A stretch of DNA of 64,000 bases, taken from assembly GCA_051453625.1 (NCBI GenBank), contig JBOZIK010000001.1, positions 285,318,065 through 285,382,064 on the forward strand. Direction: 5' to 3'. The notes under the pieces were generated by a model. The model saw only the letters and a list, made by a program, of their open reading frames with translations, was not told the origin of the DNA and did not search any database. The DNA is from Welwitschia mirabilis (lineage: Eukaryota; Gnetophyta; Gnetopsida; Welwitschiales). Below are positions 46,753 to 60,300 of this stretch, in pieces. The stretch's first letter is position 1. Every line of letters begins with the position of its first letter. Position numbers and translations under genes: made by a program.

Positions 46753-49699
46753 TAACACAATGTTTAATAATTACAAATTTTAGTGTATTTTGAAGAAGTA
46801 TAAAACGTGTTAAAAATTGGATAATTTATTTTTATAATTTTGATCATGAAAATATATTTCAAAACATGTACAAATTCTATAGCACCCAATGTAACTAATA
46901 ATGATGATAAAGAATGGCATGAAGTTAAATTTCACCTAAGATTAGCTAATTTTGGCTTAAGATCCATCACAATAAATTATTTACTATGGATTATATGACA
47001 TGAGCTCTAAATAATATGAGTAATTCTTATTCATATGATCGTATTATGACTAAAATAATCTATCATTTTACATTACATAATTCACATGCAAGGAAAAATT
47101 GAACTAAGTTTTCAACACAACATATTACTATTTTGAAATAAGAGAGAGAATTAATAAGATGTTTTTATTTAGAAAAATACTCCTTCTGTTAATGGTAAGA
47201 GGAAAGATATAGAACCTTTTTTTAATTACCATTATTTTAATTACTTTAGTTAACTAGAAATTAGTACTTTTTAGATAAAAAAGATATATATCAATGAAAT
47301 TTAAAACTCTATCCTACATGTTTGGAAGAATTAACCTAAGTGCAAGTAAAAATTTTTAAGATGCCTTCCATGAACCTCAATGTTAAATTAAAAAAGGTAC
47401 TATTAAAAAATGCTAAAGTCTTTATTATACATTTTGGTCATGTCTTAGGCTTGTTATTTAATACTTTATCTTCTAATATTAATACTTTTTTGAATTGTAA
47501 ATTTTATGATTATTTTATATTTACCGATAACTATAAAACCACCTATTGATGTTCTATCAAATAAAAATAATGATAAGTATAAAAATAGAAATAGAAATAG
47601 CTTTATTAAATTTTATGAATCTCAATAAGCTAAGGAATACTAATTTTAATACTTAGAAAAGATATCAAAAACTTGTTATGCCTTGATTTATAATTTGTAA
47701 TCTTTTAAATAAGTGACCTAAGATAATGACCTAGGATCAAGGTATACATATATTTCTCAAAGAAGTAAACTAGGGTATTTTCTTGTAGTATATTTAATCA
47801 TAAATATGCTTTTCTCAATGATTGTGAACATATTTCATAGCTTGTAAATATTTAAAAAATGGTCTACATAAAGGAATTTTAAAAGATTAAGAAATTTAAG
47901 ACACTAGAGATTCTCCTCCTAAGAATTAAAAATTATTATTTATAAGATAATCTACTAAATAACTCAAGCTAAGTTATAAATATTATATTAACTAAAAAAT
48001 GTATTTATAAATAAATAATCAATTGTTCACTTTAGATTCTAAGCATCATGAAAGCAATGAGTTTAGAAATGTTATATCTTATAATGAAATATAGGAAATT
48101 AATACATCAATCATCTAAATATTACAATACATATCTAAATGATAAATATAAAAGAATACTTAAAATCACTGTATCTATGATAGAAGAAAAGAACTTATAA
48201 TCATAATTGTATCTATGATAGAAAAAAAGATAAATCTAATCACATATTAAGTACTTTCACTAATTATGTAAACATGACATTAAATATTATTTTAGTCTAA
48301 TCTAGATTAAATACTCAGATGCAACAAAGATATTTCTTCATGTATCAATCATTCACTTATACCTAGGGAAAAACAAAAAAGTTTTAAAACCTCATAATGA
48401 AATAAGCCTTTATCATAGCCATAGAAAATATGGATCTAAACTGATAAACTTCTAATGGAATGATGTAATGATCCAAAGATACATCTAATATGAAAATTAG
48501 ATATTAATAGATGATTAAACATTTAAGTAGGTATTACTTTATTATTCTTAATTGAAATTTTAATCTACATTAGCACGTACATGATGGCTTCATGTTAATA
48601 ATAGGTGATCATTGAAAACTTTCTTATCCCATAATATTTAAGTGTATAATCCTCTCATGTTTTTACATTCTATTTTATGCCTTTAGTTATTAAATTGACT
48701 TTAATTTCATGCTAGAGGGTTAATTTAGAAATGTATCAATCCATTTCTTCTAGAACTAAGTTCCCCTGAGAATGCTAATAACATCAATAATTTAAATGGT
48801 AGTGTCTCTCTTCTTATATAGTTTAGATTTTATAAAGATTATCAACACAAAGTAATCTAGAATTAAAACTTAAAGTAGTAGTTCTTTTTAATAACATTTT
48901 TAAAAATTATGAGGATAAAACTAGATTAATAAATTTCAATAATAAACATGGTATTTATTACCTTAAAATATATTATTTACTAAAGTTTCAGTAGTAATAC
49001 ATGTAAAATTCTAAGTGAAAACAACTTTTATAATACCTAGAGTTTCTAGCAAAAGATCTTATTTTCTTAATACTTTTAGAGAAGTAAAGATGACTCATGA
49101 GTTAATTCTTAGTAAGGTCTATCTGTTTTTTATTTTTAGTAATTACATGTTCTATAATAAGTCCTTTAATAACCATGAAATAATATTTCTCCTAATTAAG
49201 AATAAAAGTTTCTTCCTCATAATGTGTAATAGGTTTTTGATTATTAAAAGAGATATCAAAATTTTAGTAAAACTAAAAAAAAAGCTATTCAAACTTCTAT
49301 AGATGATAATATTAAATACTGGGCTCATTACACATCATTGAAAGGTTATTGAGATAATATATAAATCAAAGGACATAAGACTATAAATAAATATCATAAA
49401 AGGGCAAATAGAATCTATTTTTTTAGATTTTTAGGGGCACTTTATATTGAATATCTTAAATATTTACTTAATAAATAATAATATTCATTACCCACTAAGA
49501 TTTATAATATTTGATTAATAAAAGCTAACAAAAAATCTTCCTAATGAGATATTGTATTGATTTTTCTCTATTAATGCATACTCTCCATACTACTTTTACT
49601 ATAGTTGGAATTAACTCATTACTTTTTTTAAACTATAATATTTCTAGAATTATTAAGAATAATTTATATAGGAACTATCCATTAACTATTAAAAATTGA
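46753..49699. other. unassigned AT-rich sequence
   Basis: Contains short ORFs (47340-47549 plus, 49015-49302 plus) without recognisable domains, and one copy of a ~100-bp direct repeat (47610-47706). The left part may be further decayed copia coding, but I cannot show it. Confidence 0.45.
47610..47706. repeat. direct repeat, possible LTR remnant (left)
   Basis: Aligns with 53012-53112: both have a CTAAGGAA(T/C)ACTAATT segment followed by a GTTATGCCTT segment with the same spacing. They flank the minus-strand Ty3/gypsy fragment, so they may be parts of its LTRs. Confidence 0.4.
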
Positions 49700-51649
49700 A
49701 TGTATAATGCCAAAATCTAGAAGCTTGAGGAGTCTTTGTATTACTACTACTTTCATATATGAATCAAAACTTCATTCAGGCTATCTACTAGGTTTAGAAT
49801 TCTCTTTCAAGTGAATTTTATGCATATGTTTAATGTGACCAACATGTTTAGAATCAAAGAATGTCCATTCTATAGGTTTTTTAAATTTTGTTTGAGACTA
49901 GAAATTAAGGCTTCTTCTTGTGAAGTTCATAATTTTGCATAAAGAACTACATGTTAGGAATTGTTATCTTCTCATAATTCACATTTTAATTCTTTAAGAA
50001 GAGGCTTAATATTAACATCTAGAAGAAATTTTTCAATAAAAGATAATTTTTATGATGTAAGTGATTAAAATATGAATTTGCTTTTCCATTTTCGCGACCC
50101 ATGATTTAAATTATTATGTATGATGAGTGCTAATAATTCATGACATTTACATAGTAGGTGATCCTATGAGAAAGATAAAGATTTAAATATTTCATTTTAG
50201 GAAACTTTAATTAAATATGAATATTTTATGCCATCCATGTACTTCTTATCCATGGTGTTTAAAGCCTATGAATTTATGTTCATATTTTTAAATTATATTT
50301 TTACCACTTCTATATTGATCAGAGAGTTATAGGTAGTTATAAATGTTCTTCCTAATATAGATACATATCCTTTTTGATTAACTTCCATCTTTAGATAAAA
50401 AGTTAACCAAGGAGTAAAAATCATCAACTTGCACTAGGATATCTTTTACTATTTCCTCTAGGATTCTAGTTGAGTGATTATCAAGTTATAAGTTCATTCT
50501 AGTTTCTTTATCCTTTTCAATACAAGTTCTTTAAATGATTAAGAATGATTTATTATTCCCTTATTAACTATGATACATGACATAGTTGGAAAACCAAGAT
50601 CTTTAAATTTTGCTAGGTGTTTATTCTAATTATGAAACTTACTCATTAGGTTAAAAAAATCATTTTTGCCTCTCATCTATTCCCTCCCTTAGCATTAATA
50701 TTTCTCTTCATTGAAAGCATATCTTTAAAGAATTTCAAATACAAAGGTATATGTTTAAATGCATCTAATAAAGAAATGTTGTTTTCATGTTTTTAAAGAT
50801 TTTAGGTATTCTTCTTAAAGCTTTTTCTTTCCTATAGTTATGGGGCATATAAGTAATAGAGATTTTAATTAATTTACATCTTTATCTTTTTATGTCACCT
50901 TCATCACCTTTTTAAGGCTTATGTATTAGTTGAAATCCAAGATTAGTTATAGGATACTTCTTTGGTGATTAGACATTTTAATTAACTAGATACCATTCTT
51001 AGTAAGATAACATTCACTTCATTAAGTTGTTCTTATTCTTTAATTATGTTTACTTCTTTTAGTTGGTAATATGTTGAGCTAAATGTTAGATTATCTCTCT
51101 CTGATTGATTCTGTATAAAAACTAAGATATTATTCAATAAATTTATGCATTCTTTATTTTTAAACTTTAAAGAGTCTAATCTGCTTAATTACAAATTTTA
51201 CCTTGTTTCCTATAACAATATGTTAAAGTTTTAATCAATCATTTTATAACATTATATGATGGTTTATATTTAAGTTGATTGAGTTTTATGAATTAGATTC
51301 TTTATGTTATTAATATTTCCAAGAAAATCTTAGGTGGTTCTTATATTTCAAGTTATAGAAATCTTTGTATGGAAATGAGGATTATTATTTTTGTTATCTC
51401 AAAAGGGTCTTTCACATTATAAACTATTCAATTTTTTAGCTACTATATCCATAAAAATAAAAATATAGAAGCATTCATCTAATTTGTCTTCATTAAATGT
51501 ATATATGTAATAACTCTACTAATCTTATGTGTTTTAAACAAGTCAAGTTTTTTTTAAGAGTTTAGCTATGGTTTATAATTTTTTATTCATGTCTATTTCT
51601 CCATCTAATTTGCATAATACTCATCTTATGGATTTAGTAGATGATTGAT
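49700..51649 (-). pseudogene. Ty3/gypsy gag C-terminus and protease relic
   Basis: Downstream of the capsid domain on the minus strand. A PHFHTK/YKNHLRFSW-like block near 51330-51370 recalls the N-P-G-W-R-N-H-P-N-F-S-W motif of plant Ty3/gypsy Gag. A protease-like stretch (ILVQVDDFYSLVNFL) lies near 50400-50440. A connector with NIKPLLKELKCEL (about 50000) resembles the L-K-P-L-P-x-H-L-K-Y segment before RT. No RT is present on the left, so the element is truncated. Stops are dense. Confidence 0.55.
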
Positions 51650-52269
51650 TTTAATTAGCTAAATTTTTAGTCCTACATACTCTTTCCTAGTTTTCACATT
51701 TTTATGTATGTTTTCTAAAGTATTATAAGCTTTATCTAGTTCTTTAAATGTGAAAGTTTAACCACTTATCATTTTAATTAATAACCTACTCTATGAAGGT
51801 AAAATTTCATGGAAAATATGCAATAATCTTTCATCTTCAAAAGCATGTTTAAGACAGTTTCTTAATAGATCTCTTAAGCATTCAATTTTTTTGTGGAATC
51901 GCTCATATCATCTTATTATAAGTCCATAATATTTCATCTTAATTCATTACTTTGATGTTTTGGAAAGCATCCTTTCAAGAATTCATGGCTAAAATCTCTT
52001 CATAACCTAATTAAATATGATTTTAAATTATGTAGCTAGGCTTTAGCATTTTATTTTAATGTTAAAAAAATGTTTATTTTAAATGTATCATTTGTATTTT
52101 CTATGGTTGTCATAATATCTTCATATTCTCTTAGGTACTTACAAGGACCCTCATAATCAAGGCCATAAAATTTCAACAACAAATTGATAATGACAAGATT
52201 TATTTCAAAATGATTTATACGAGGAGGTAATACCATGCAAGAATATGTGGATAAATGATTAGGCTCCAT
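51650..52269 (-). pseudogene. Ty3/gypsy gag capsid pseudogene
   Basis: ATG 52269 opens a 72-codon frame: MEPNHLSTYSCMVLPPRINH, then LLLKFYGLDYEGPCKYLREY and EDIMTT. It continues past stops as RDFSHEFLKGCFPKH. This follows the plant Ty3/gypsy capsid pattern: L-L-P-x-F-x-G-L-x-x-E-D-P-x-x-x-L-x-E-F, then L-x-x-F-F-P. The encoded protein would assemble the particle; here it is broken. Confidence 0.75.
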
Positions 52270-53162
52270 AAATATTTCAACATTTTCTTAGGTAAATCTA
52301 TATGAATACTATTTTTATTAGTGTTAGATATGGTTAAGTTGGGTAGAGAAAAATCGAAAGGATTTTAGGTTGAATTTTCACTTATTTGTAATTTACATTC
52401 AGGGTGATCCTTATCAAAGTCATTTAGAAGTGGTTTATATTTTATTAATTCTTTGTCATAGTTTCTATGGATTTAACTAGTAATAAATCTAATCAAAAAA
52501 TGCATTAGATCCTAAGATCAAAAAAAAAGGAAGAAAGAAGAAGAATAGACCACTACTAGAAATTGTTGAAAAGAATAAAAATAAACAATTTAAAATTTCA
52601 AATGACTAACATTTCATAAAGGAATCATAATAGTGGTCAAATAGATAGTGGCAATAGTTAATTTTCAAATTTTGTAAAACATAGAATAGATGATAAAGAG
52701 AATAAAAACTTACATTATTTAGCACAAGAAAAATAACCAAAATAATTCATAATTAAATATTAAACAAAGCACAACATCAATAAAATTATTGATAACAAAG
52801 CACATAGAGGGTATATTAATTTCCATAGATAATGTATTAAATGTAAAAATAAGATAGAGTAATCCTAGATAAAAGTGTAGTGCAATACAACTAATTTAAT
52901 GCAAATATCTATAGATCCATACCCTTATGTTCTAGATGCTCTTATTCCTACAAACTAGAAAATGATTTTGTAATTTTGATAATGGTTTAACAAAAAAATA
53001 TAATAATTTGTAAAACCTTATCTTAATATACTAAGGAACACTAATTACAATTATTAATATCAATACCAAAAATGTGTTATGCCTTAAAATTTATTATAAT
53101 TCTCAATCTTTGAAGGTTATTGATGAGGATAAATTTTTTATAAATCTTGCTTATTAATGAAG
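52270..53162 (-). other. leader / 5' LTR region of the minus-strand Ty3/gypsy fragment
   Basis: No coding frame. It contains the right copy of the ~100-bp repeat at 53012-53112 and ends in an N run. The LTR boundary and primer site cannot be placed with confidence. Confidence 0.4.
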
Positions 53163-54013
53163 NNNNNNNNNNNNNNNNNNNNNNNNNNNNNNNNNNNNNN
53201 NNNNNNNNNNNNNNNNNNNNNNNNNNNNNNNNNNNNNNNNNNNNNNNNNNNNNNNNNNNNNNNNNNNNNNNNNNNNNNNNNNNNNNNNNNNNNNNNNNNN
53301 NNNNNNNNNNNNNNNNNNNNNNNNNNNNNNNNNNNNNNNNNNNNNNNNNNNNNNNNNNNNNNNNNNNNNNNNNNNNNNNNNNNNNNNNNNNNNNNNNNNN
53401 NNNNNNNNNNNNNNNNNNNNNNNNNNNNNNNNNNNNNNNNNNNNNNNNNNNNNNNNNNNNNNNNNNNNNNNNNNNNNNNNNNNNNNNNNNNNNNNNNNNN
53501 NNNNNNNNNNNNNNNNNNNNNNNNNNNNNNNNNNNNNNNNNNNNNNNNNNNNNNNNNNNNNNNNNNNNNNNNNNNNNNNNNNNNNNNNNNNNNNNNNNNN
53601 NNNNNNNNNNNNNNNNNNNNNNNNNNNNNNNNNNNNNNNNNNNNNNNNNNNNNNNNNNNNNNNNNNNNNNNNNNNNNNNNNNNNNNNNNNNNNNNNNNNN
53701 NNNNNNNNNNNNNNNNNNNNNNNNNNNNNNNNNNNNNNNNNNNNNNNNNNNNNNNNNNNNNNNNNNNNNNNNNNNNNNNNNNNNNNNNNNNNNNNNNNNN
53801 NNNNNNNNNNNNNNNNNNNNNNNNNNNNNNNNNNNNNNNNNNNNNNNNNNNNNNNNNNNNNNNNNNNNNNNNNNNNNNNNNNNNNNNNNNNNNNNNNNNN
53901 NNNNNNNNNNNNNNNNNNNNNNNNNNNNNNNNNNNNNNNNNNNNNNNNNNNNNNNNNNNNNNNNNNNNNNNNNNNNNNNNNNNNNNNNNNNNNNNNNNNN
54001 NNNNNNNNNNNNN
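53163..54013. other. N run of 851
   Basis: Lies between the minus-strand Ty3/gypsy leader and a forward LTR-like region; no overlap between flanks is visible. ORFs called across it are artefacts. Confidence 0.85.
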
Positions 54014-54736
54014 AAAACAAAAAAACTAATAATGATATAAAAATGTGATCAATACCAAACATAGGAATTTTCTTAGCAAAAAATTCTAGGAATAGACAAG
54101 GAAAGAAGGTTAAGCTAGGAAACTCTAACTAGCCTGCAAAGGTTCTATAGTGTTATCTATAAAGGAGAACACAGTTGTTATCTCATCTTTATGTAAAAAT
54201 TAGTATTTTAATAAAAGAATTTGAGTATCATTATCTACATATTTTATTACTTAAAAAAATATTATTTCTTCTATCTTGTTCCTATTTGTGTAGCTGAACA
54301 TAAACTAGGATAATTATAGTACTTGGAAATAAGTATTGCTAGGTAGTCTATTTAACTTTTATCATGTTTTATTTCTTTCATTATTTCCTCTTGTAATATA
54401 TTTACATAGTAATTAAGTTCAATAAATAACTTGCCTAGTTCAAGTAACTTCATCACAAGACTATTGTGATGATGAATTTTGAACTAAATGGTTAAGACTT
54501 AATTAGTTCTTTAGTAAGCCCTGATGTATTTTTATTTAATAATATGTGCTTATTTTAGGCTAGTAGTTGCTTAGTTTCTACATATAGTTTTTGATATTAT
54601 TTTATGATATGTTTTGCACTTATTTTATCATATAAGTCACCCATCGTTTTGACACTAGAAGGAGGGTCACTCTAAAGTCAACTAGCAAAGTTGATAAAAA
54701 GTCCCATGCAATAGGATAGTCAAGAAAAATAATAAT
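54014..54736 (+). repeat. probable 5' LTR end and leader of the forward Ty3/gypsy element
   Basis: Noncoding stretch just upstream of gag. TGACACTAGAAGGAGGG at 54650-54666, preceded by TTTT, has the position and look of a decayed primer site. The partner LTR would be beyond the window, so this cannot be confirmed. Confidence 0.35.
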
Positions 54737-55640
54737 ATGAAGGGAGGGAGGTATTTTAAATATCCATATAAATATGACCTAGATGGTTAGACTGGAAGTA
54801 CTATTAAATTAGAGGCAAAAGAAGATAATTTTACAAAAGATAAAGTAACCTTAGATAAGATGGTAAAAGACCAAATCTTTCATCAATTAATGATTGAATT
54901 TAAGCAATAATTATGTAGCATTCTTACATCACCTCACTTACCAGGAGAATCTTCTCAAACAATTCACATTAGAAAACTTAAAAAGAGAGTTGTAAAAAGA
55001 TGTTATTGAAAATGTGATGGAGTTTCAAGATCATTAAATCATGATATCCACTAGTTAGATGATTTCATTCTTATCAATCCTATAGTCCTATAGCAATAAG
55101 ATAAAGTAAGAAACATAAATACTATCATGATATGCACTTTCAAAGGTAAAAAGTATAAAGAACCTCTATTACACCTAGGCTTATTTAATGCTTTTTGTAA
55201 AGCTAATTATCTTAACTTATAATTTGACTTTCTGAGATATTTTCCTTTTTTCCTAAAAGGAGATGCGTAATTATGGTATCATAGAAATCCTAATCATGCT
55301 TTTAGTTCATGTGAAACCCTTATAAATTCTTTTTTAGATAAATTTTAACCCATGAGAATGGTTAAAGATTTAAGAGAACAAATTCTAAACATTAAACAAA
55401 GCAATAATAAAAGATTTGATGAATCCATGAATAGGTATAACATATTATTAGTTAAATGTCCTAATCATGAAATCACATATTCAAAATAAGTTAGAGCCTT
55501 AATTATAGGACTACAGAGTTAGACATTAAAGGAAAAGACTTATTATGTAGAGGAAACATTAAAACCAAAAATGTCTAAGAAGTAAAAAAAAGCCATTACT
55601 CAGTCTTATAACATAAGTCAAGAATGAGGTCAAGAGAACA
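54737..55640 (+). pseudogene. gag N-terminal and capsid pseudogene of the forward Ty3/gypsy element
   Basis: ATG 54737 (MKGGRYFKYPYKYDLDG) opens one frame followable for about 300 codons without net frameshift, with a dozen or so stops. Segments: KVTLDKMVKDQIFHQLMIEF, PLLHLGLFNAFCKANYLNL, FLRYFPFFLKGDA, and DLREQILNIKQSNNKRFDES then MNRYNILLVKCPNHEI. The last parts fit the capsid pattern F-P-x-S-L-x-x-x-A-x-x-W followed by F-x-E-x-x-x-R-x-x-x-L-L-x-x-C-P-H-H. It continues after the insertion at 60866. Confidence 0.72.
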
Positions 55641-55756
55641 AATAAGAAGAATGTAATGACTTAATTTTAACCCAAAACTATGAATTTTACTTAAGGTGGT
55701 ATTTTTCAATCATTCTCTTATGACTATAATAATTTTATCATGTTTATTAAGATCCC

Positions 55757-55768
55757 GATCTAATACCA
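55757..55768 (-). other. possible tRNA-Met primer site beside the Tekay-like LTR
   Basis: Minus strand TGGTATTAGATC against TGGTATCAGAGC, two differences, placed a few bases beyond the LTR end. It would mean that this LTR served as a 5' LTR. Confidence 0.45.
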
Positions 55769-56827
55769 AAATGTAATTATAATAAGGCAATTACAACATG
55801 CTAATAACATGATGAAGAACAAGTTAAATTTTAACTAGCTTCAAAGAATAATAGGAGAGTTACAATATTCACATAACATTCATGGAAACTTTATAATAAT
55901 AGAATTCTTTCACATGTTACAACTACGATTACATAAACTGTGAAATAAGTAGCAAATGTATCCTAATCTATCAGCAATAAGCACTTCTTTTTCAATAACC
56001 AAAGTTCATACTAGTAATTAAACCTATACATATAATATGGTATGAGAATTATGATATCATCACAATTCCCCCTATGATTCATGGCAAGGTAAGGAATAAG
56101 GAGTTCTCAAGTGAAGAATTAATAATAAGAATAAATCAGAAAACATCAAGGCTCCATTTTTAATTAATATTTCTTTACTATTACTCCATAATTGATTTTG
56201 GTAATCTAGCTGCATAAAATCCAGAAGGAATGAATGGTAAATTGGTCACATTTTTCCTATTCACCCTAGAAGTTTAATCCCATAGACTTGGAATTCCCTT
56301 TAGAGAGTATCACTCCCTAAAGTCCAAACAATTAGTCATCCTAGTCAATTTTAGTTTTCTTATTTAAAAATCATCAACCAAGATCAACACCAAACAGGTC
56401 AATCAATAGCTCATCATAATAATTAAACAAGATGAAAAAGGTTGCAATGTAAAGTACCTAAGAAAATACTAACATAAGGTATATGTAGTCTAAATGCAAA
56501 CTTAATTGATATGCAAAAACAACTTAATAAGAATTACACAAGAACTAAAATCATTTTAAAATAAATAGTATTCGAGATGCAAAAGATAAGGAACATGCAA
56601 AAAAATAAATGTAAAATCAATAACTATATAAGAATGAAATGAAGACCATAAAACCATACAAGAAATTTAATTAATCCATAAACAATACCTAAATAAAAAT
56701 GAATATTTTAAGAATTTAAAGATTATAAACTTCAAGGTTTTAAGGCTTATCCAAGCTCTAAAATTAAGATGATAAGATTTGACAGTTAAATCTTTCTCAA
56801 GATGTAAAATAGGATGAGAGAAAGGTT

Positions 56828-56836
56828 CTATTTATA
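56828..56836 (-). promoter_or_regulatory. TATA box of the Tekay-like LTR
   Basis: Minus strand TATAAATAG in the middle of the LTR, 45 bases downstream of a GGAAGTGGTG-type minisatellite. Probable U3 promoter. Confidence 0.55.
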
Positions 56837-56880
56837 GTAGAAAGTATAAGATGATGAAAAGACACCGTGGTAAGAGAGTG

Positions 56881-56989
56881 ATGGAAGTAGTGTAGTGGAA
56901 GTGGTGAAGGTGTGGAAGTAGTGGAAGTGGTGTGATGAAAGTGGTGGGGGTTTGGAAGTGGTGGAGGTATGAAAGTGGTGGAAATTGTA
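56881..56989 (-). repeat. minisatellite in the U3 part of the LTR
   Basis: About ten imperfect units of the type GGAAGTGGTG (plus strand), purine-only apart from T. It lies directly upstream of the TATA box relative to LTR transcription. Confidence 0.8.
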
Positions 56990-57388
56990 TACCCTTTTTC
57001 GTTTTCTTACTAGGACACTGAGTGCATTAATATCATAATAATAAATAACATTAATTTACATCCAATTTAAAATAAGTTACATAATAAATAATTTTCAAAA
57101 TCCACATCAAAACTATTTTTTAGTTTAAATAGATAATAGTGCAAGAGTTAGAATAATTTAACCTCTAAGGAATCAAAACTAAATCACTAAGAATTCTCAA
57201 CAAAGATTATATTATGACTACTAAAAAATGCAAGAAATTATAGCACAAAATTTTAACAATAAAACTACATCACTGAAAATGATAAATAAATGCATGTAAT
57301 AATTAATCTAGCTTGATCCTCTATAACTTTAAGAATTATTTAAAATCTTGATGCTTGAAGGTTTAGATGTGATATTTCTCCACCCCTT

Positions 57389-60300
57389 AGGAGATTTTAT
57401 CCTTAAAACTTAATCTATAATACATCTATTTTATATTCTCCTAATTATTATACTTAAAAAGTTAAAATCATATTCCTTTAGTGTCATATAAATTGTTGAA
57501 AATGTTGTATAAAGGCTTGATAATTAATCATTATGATAACATTAATTATCTCTTGTGTCTACAATAATTAAGCCTCTAGAAATTCTCTTATTTCTATACT
57601 CATTTTATTGACTTTATGACATACACTTTCTAAAAGTTATACATTAACTTCAAATTTTCAAAAACTTTTTTATTATACATGAACTTATAACCTTCTACAT
57701 TCTTAAGATTATAATGATTACTTAATTTGTGGAAATGTTATGAACCAGTATATCTCTCATAAGGGGCTAGATAAAGAGCACATAATTGAATATACTTATA
57801 GACTATTAAAAGCCATTTAATTCCATAAGCTAAAATATCTCAATGATCTTCTTGCTTCATCCAAATTAGAATAAACTTAAATTATTAAATTCAAAACTAC
57901 AACACATCAATCTTTCACTCAAAACCATGATAGTCAACTTTAAAGATGTTATGTCAAAATCCCTCAAGAATAAGCTAATAATTTGTAAGTCTTCCACTCA
58001 ATACTTCTTTATTGTGTACTTCTTTCAATGTCTCTTCAACACTTCTACTTGTATAATGTAATTGATTTTCCACTTCAAAGCTTAATATGTATAATATAAC
58101 ATCCTAAAGCTAATAAGTCTTATGCCAACACAAACCAAATAAATATATAAGATTTTTTAGATTATTTAAGAGTGAGTAAAGTATATTATATAAGGTTGAA
58201 TACCTATATGCATATTCCATCTCAACAAGATTACAAACCTTAACCATTAATAGTAGGATTAGCTAGTTAATACTTACCATGTAGCTAAGGATTATAAGAT
58301 GTAGGTCAATGATAACTAAGAAGGAGGGCTTAATTAATATAATAATTCTTAAGAAAAAGGGTTATCTAAATATTTACTACCCAAATAAGTCGAAAAGTTA
58401 ACCCATTGATGAAAGTAATGCCTCTTCACTTTTGTCCACTAACATATCATGATAATATCACTTTCCCACATAACCTCATCTATAAATTCAAAACAATCAA
58501 GTTAAATTAAATCAATCAAAATGAAGGACAAAAAAGCATGAATTTTCCTTGAACTACTTCTTTATCATATTTTATGAGAAAACATCCTAGTACAAGGTGG
58601 TTATCTTTAATTTTAACAAAACCCCTAAACATGGTTTCCTCACATTTAAAATACTATCCACTGTTGTACCTTCTAGAGCATTTCCATAACCCACATTTCT
58701 AAATCTTAAACGAGCCACTGTGGGTTTTGTCCTTCTAAGAAATGTTTTTTAAATAGAATCATTATTAGGAGTACCCAGAGACCAAAATCTTCATTAATTT
58801 TCATCAGACAGTTTCTTCTTAAATGACATTCAAATGGTTGAATAAGTTGAATTTAGCAACTAATAGTCACATTTAAAGTCTTCTCTCATGAAGCTATAAA
58901 ATACTCAATAATATTCTTATCAATATTAATTTCTCTATTACAAAATGCAATTATAGAACTAAGAGATCTTATAAAATTTTAAAAAATTAAATTTTTAATA
59001 CCTTAAAATGATGATAATAATAATGTCATAAATCCTTTTAAGTTTTCATATAATTTTACAAGTGAGAATATGTCCTTTAGAATGTCTAATGAATTAACCC
59101 TAGGATTCATAATCAAAGTTTTAATTTATAAGCTTAGAATGAGAAACATAATCATAAAGGCCAATTGTAAGTTTACTTTAAATACTACTTTTAGAGGATG
59201 ATATCATCTTATATTTGATCTGCAAAAGCTTGGAATGCAAGCATGAAGGAACAAATGAGATCATGCCTTGTAACTCTCATTGGAGAAGGGAGGTTCTACT
59301 ATTGCTATTGCTTCTACATGTTTCTAATTTTGTAAATGTAATAGATGAATAATTATCCTGGAAATATTAACAAATGCATAGGAATGCATTCTAGTAAAAT
59401 CTATTTACCATGATTTAATCTATGAGTGTATAAGCTTATGAACCTGTTTATAAATTCTATGAGTAAAATATGATAGAAGTTTGATTCCTAAAATACGTGA
59501 CTAGTCCTTTACGTGACTAGTCCTTTTGTGAATCTAATTGGGATTTACATTAACAGAAGCAATTATGCAAGGAATGGACTTATTAATCTAGTAGGTTATG
59601 CATAGTAGAAGTGCATCATGTCTTAAATGGATATCCATCAAGAAACATGAAGACATTTCCTTATTTACAATCTAATATTAATCTTTATTACCTTTGTGAC
59701 TATTAGCCACTTAATTTGACTTGAATTTTGTGCTTTGTGTATTCTTAAAAGATTATCATTTCTTTTCCTATGATGACAGATCTTTACCATAACATATGAT
59801 CTATCCTATTATGAATTTAGGGGCATAGACAATTTGATTCCCAATTTTGAATTGCAAATAGAATTAGATTCAAAGAATGATTTGGATTTTGGATAATTTT
59901 TAAGGTAAATCCATTTGCATCTCTATTAGGTTATCACATATCTTTTTGCACTTTTCACTAATCCCTAGACAATGTATAGCTAGATATGAACATGGCATGG
60001 GCATGGCCATTGATGTCAATGTTTGCAAGTATAATCACTAATGTGTATATGGCTTGTGGCCCTTCATATCTAGCTTTTGAAATATGTAAGCTATTAATTT
60101 AGTGGCTTGTTATCAATTATTTACTTTAAAAAAAAGTCAAATCAATAAAAAGGTGAGATGCACATTTCTTCATGAGTCTGTCATTAGTTATGCATAATAA
60201 GATATGTCTTTATTTTGTATGTCTATTATTGAATCCTAAGCCATATAAAATGATAGTGCTAACTATTGACTGATTAATTTCAATGGCTGTAAACTATCCT

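Larger units (their letters stand above)
55771..57374 (-). repeat. Tekay/Del-like Ty3/gypsy LTR (1.6 kb)
   Basis: The minus-strand start TATCACATCTAAACC (from TGTCACACC-like) follows a purine tract AAGGGGTGGAGAAA (57375-57388). Upstream is AAGTTTTAAGGATAAAATCTCC-like sequence, the decayed form of the pol end seen in Tekay/Del chromoviruses. A TATA box (56828-56836) lies inside, with a minisatellite upstream of it. No partner LTR was found in the window. Confidence 0.6.

Noticed and set aside
47340-47549. 69-codon plus ORF considered as copia pre-integrase
   Set aside because: Only a vague H-x-G-H-x-L resemblance; not enough to call.
49015-49302. 95-codon plus ORF, Lys/Phe/Ile-rich
   Set aside because: Composition is simply that of AT-rich DNA; no family pattern, no neighbours that support it.
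54650-54666. TGACACTAGAAGGAGGG as a firm primer-binding site
   Set aside because: I cannot match it to a specific tRNA 3' end with confidence and no partner LTR is in the window.
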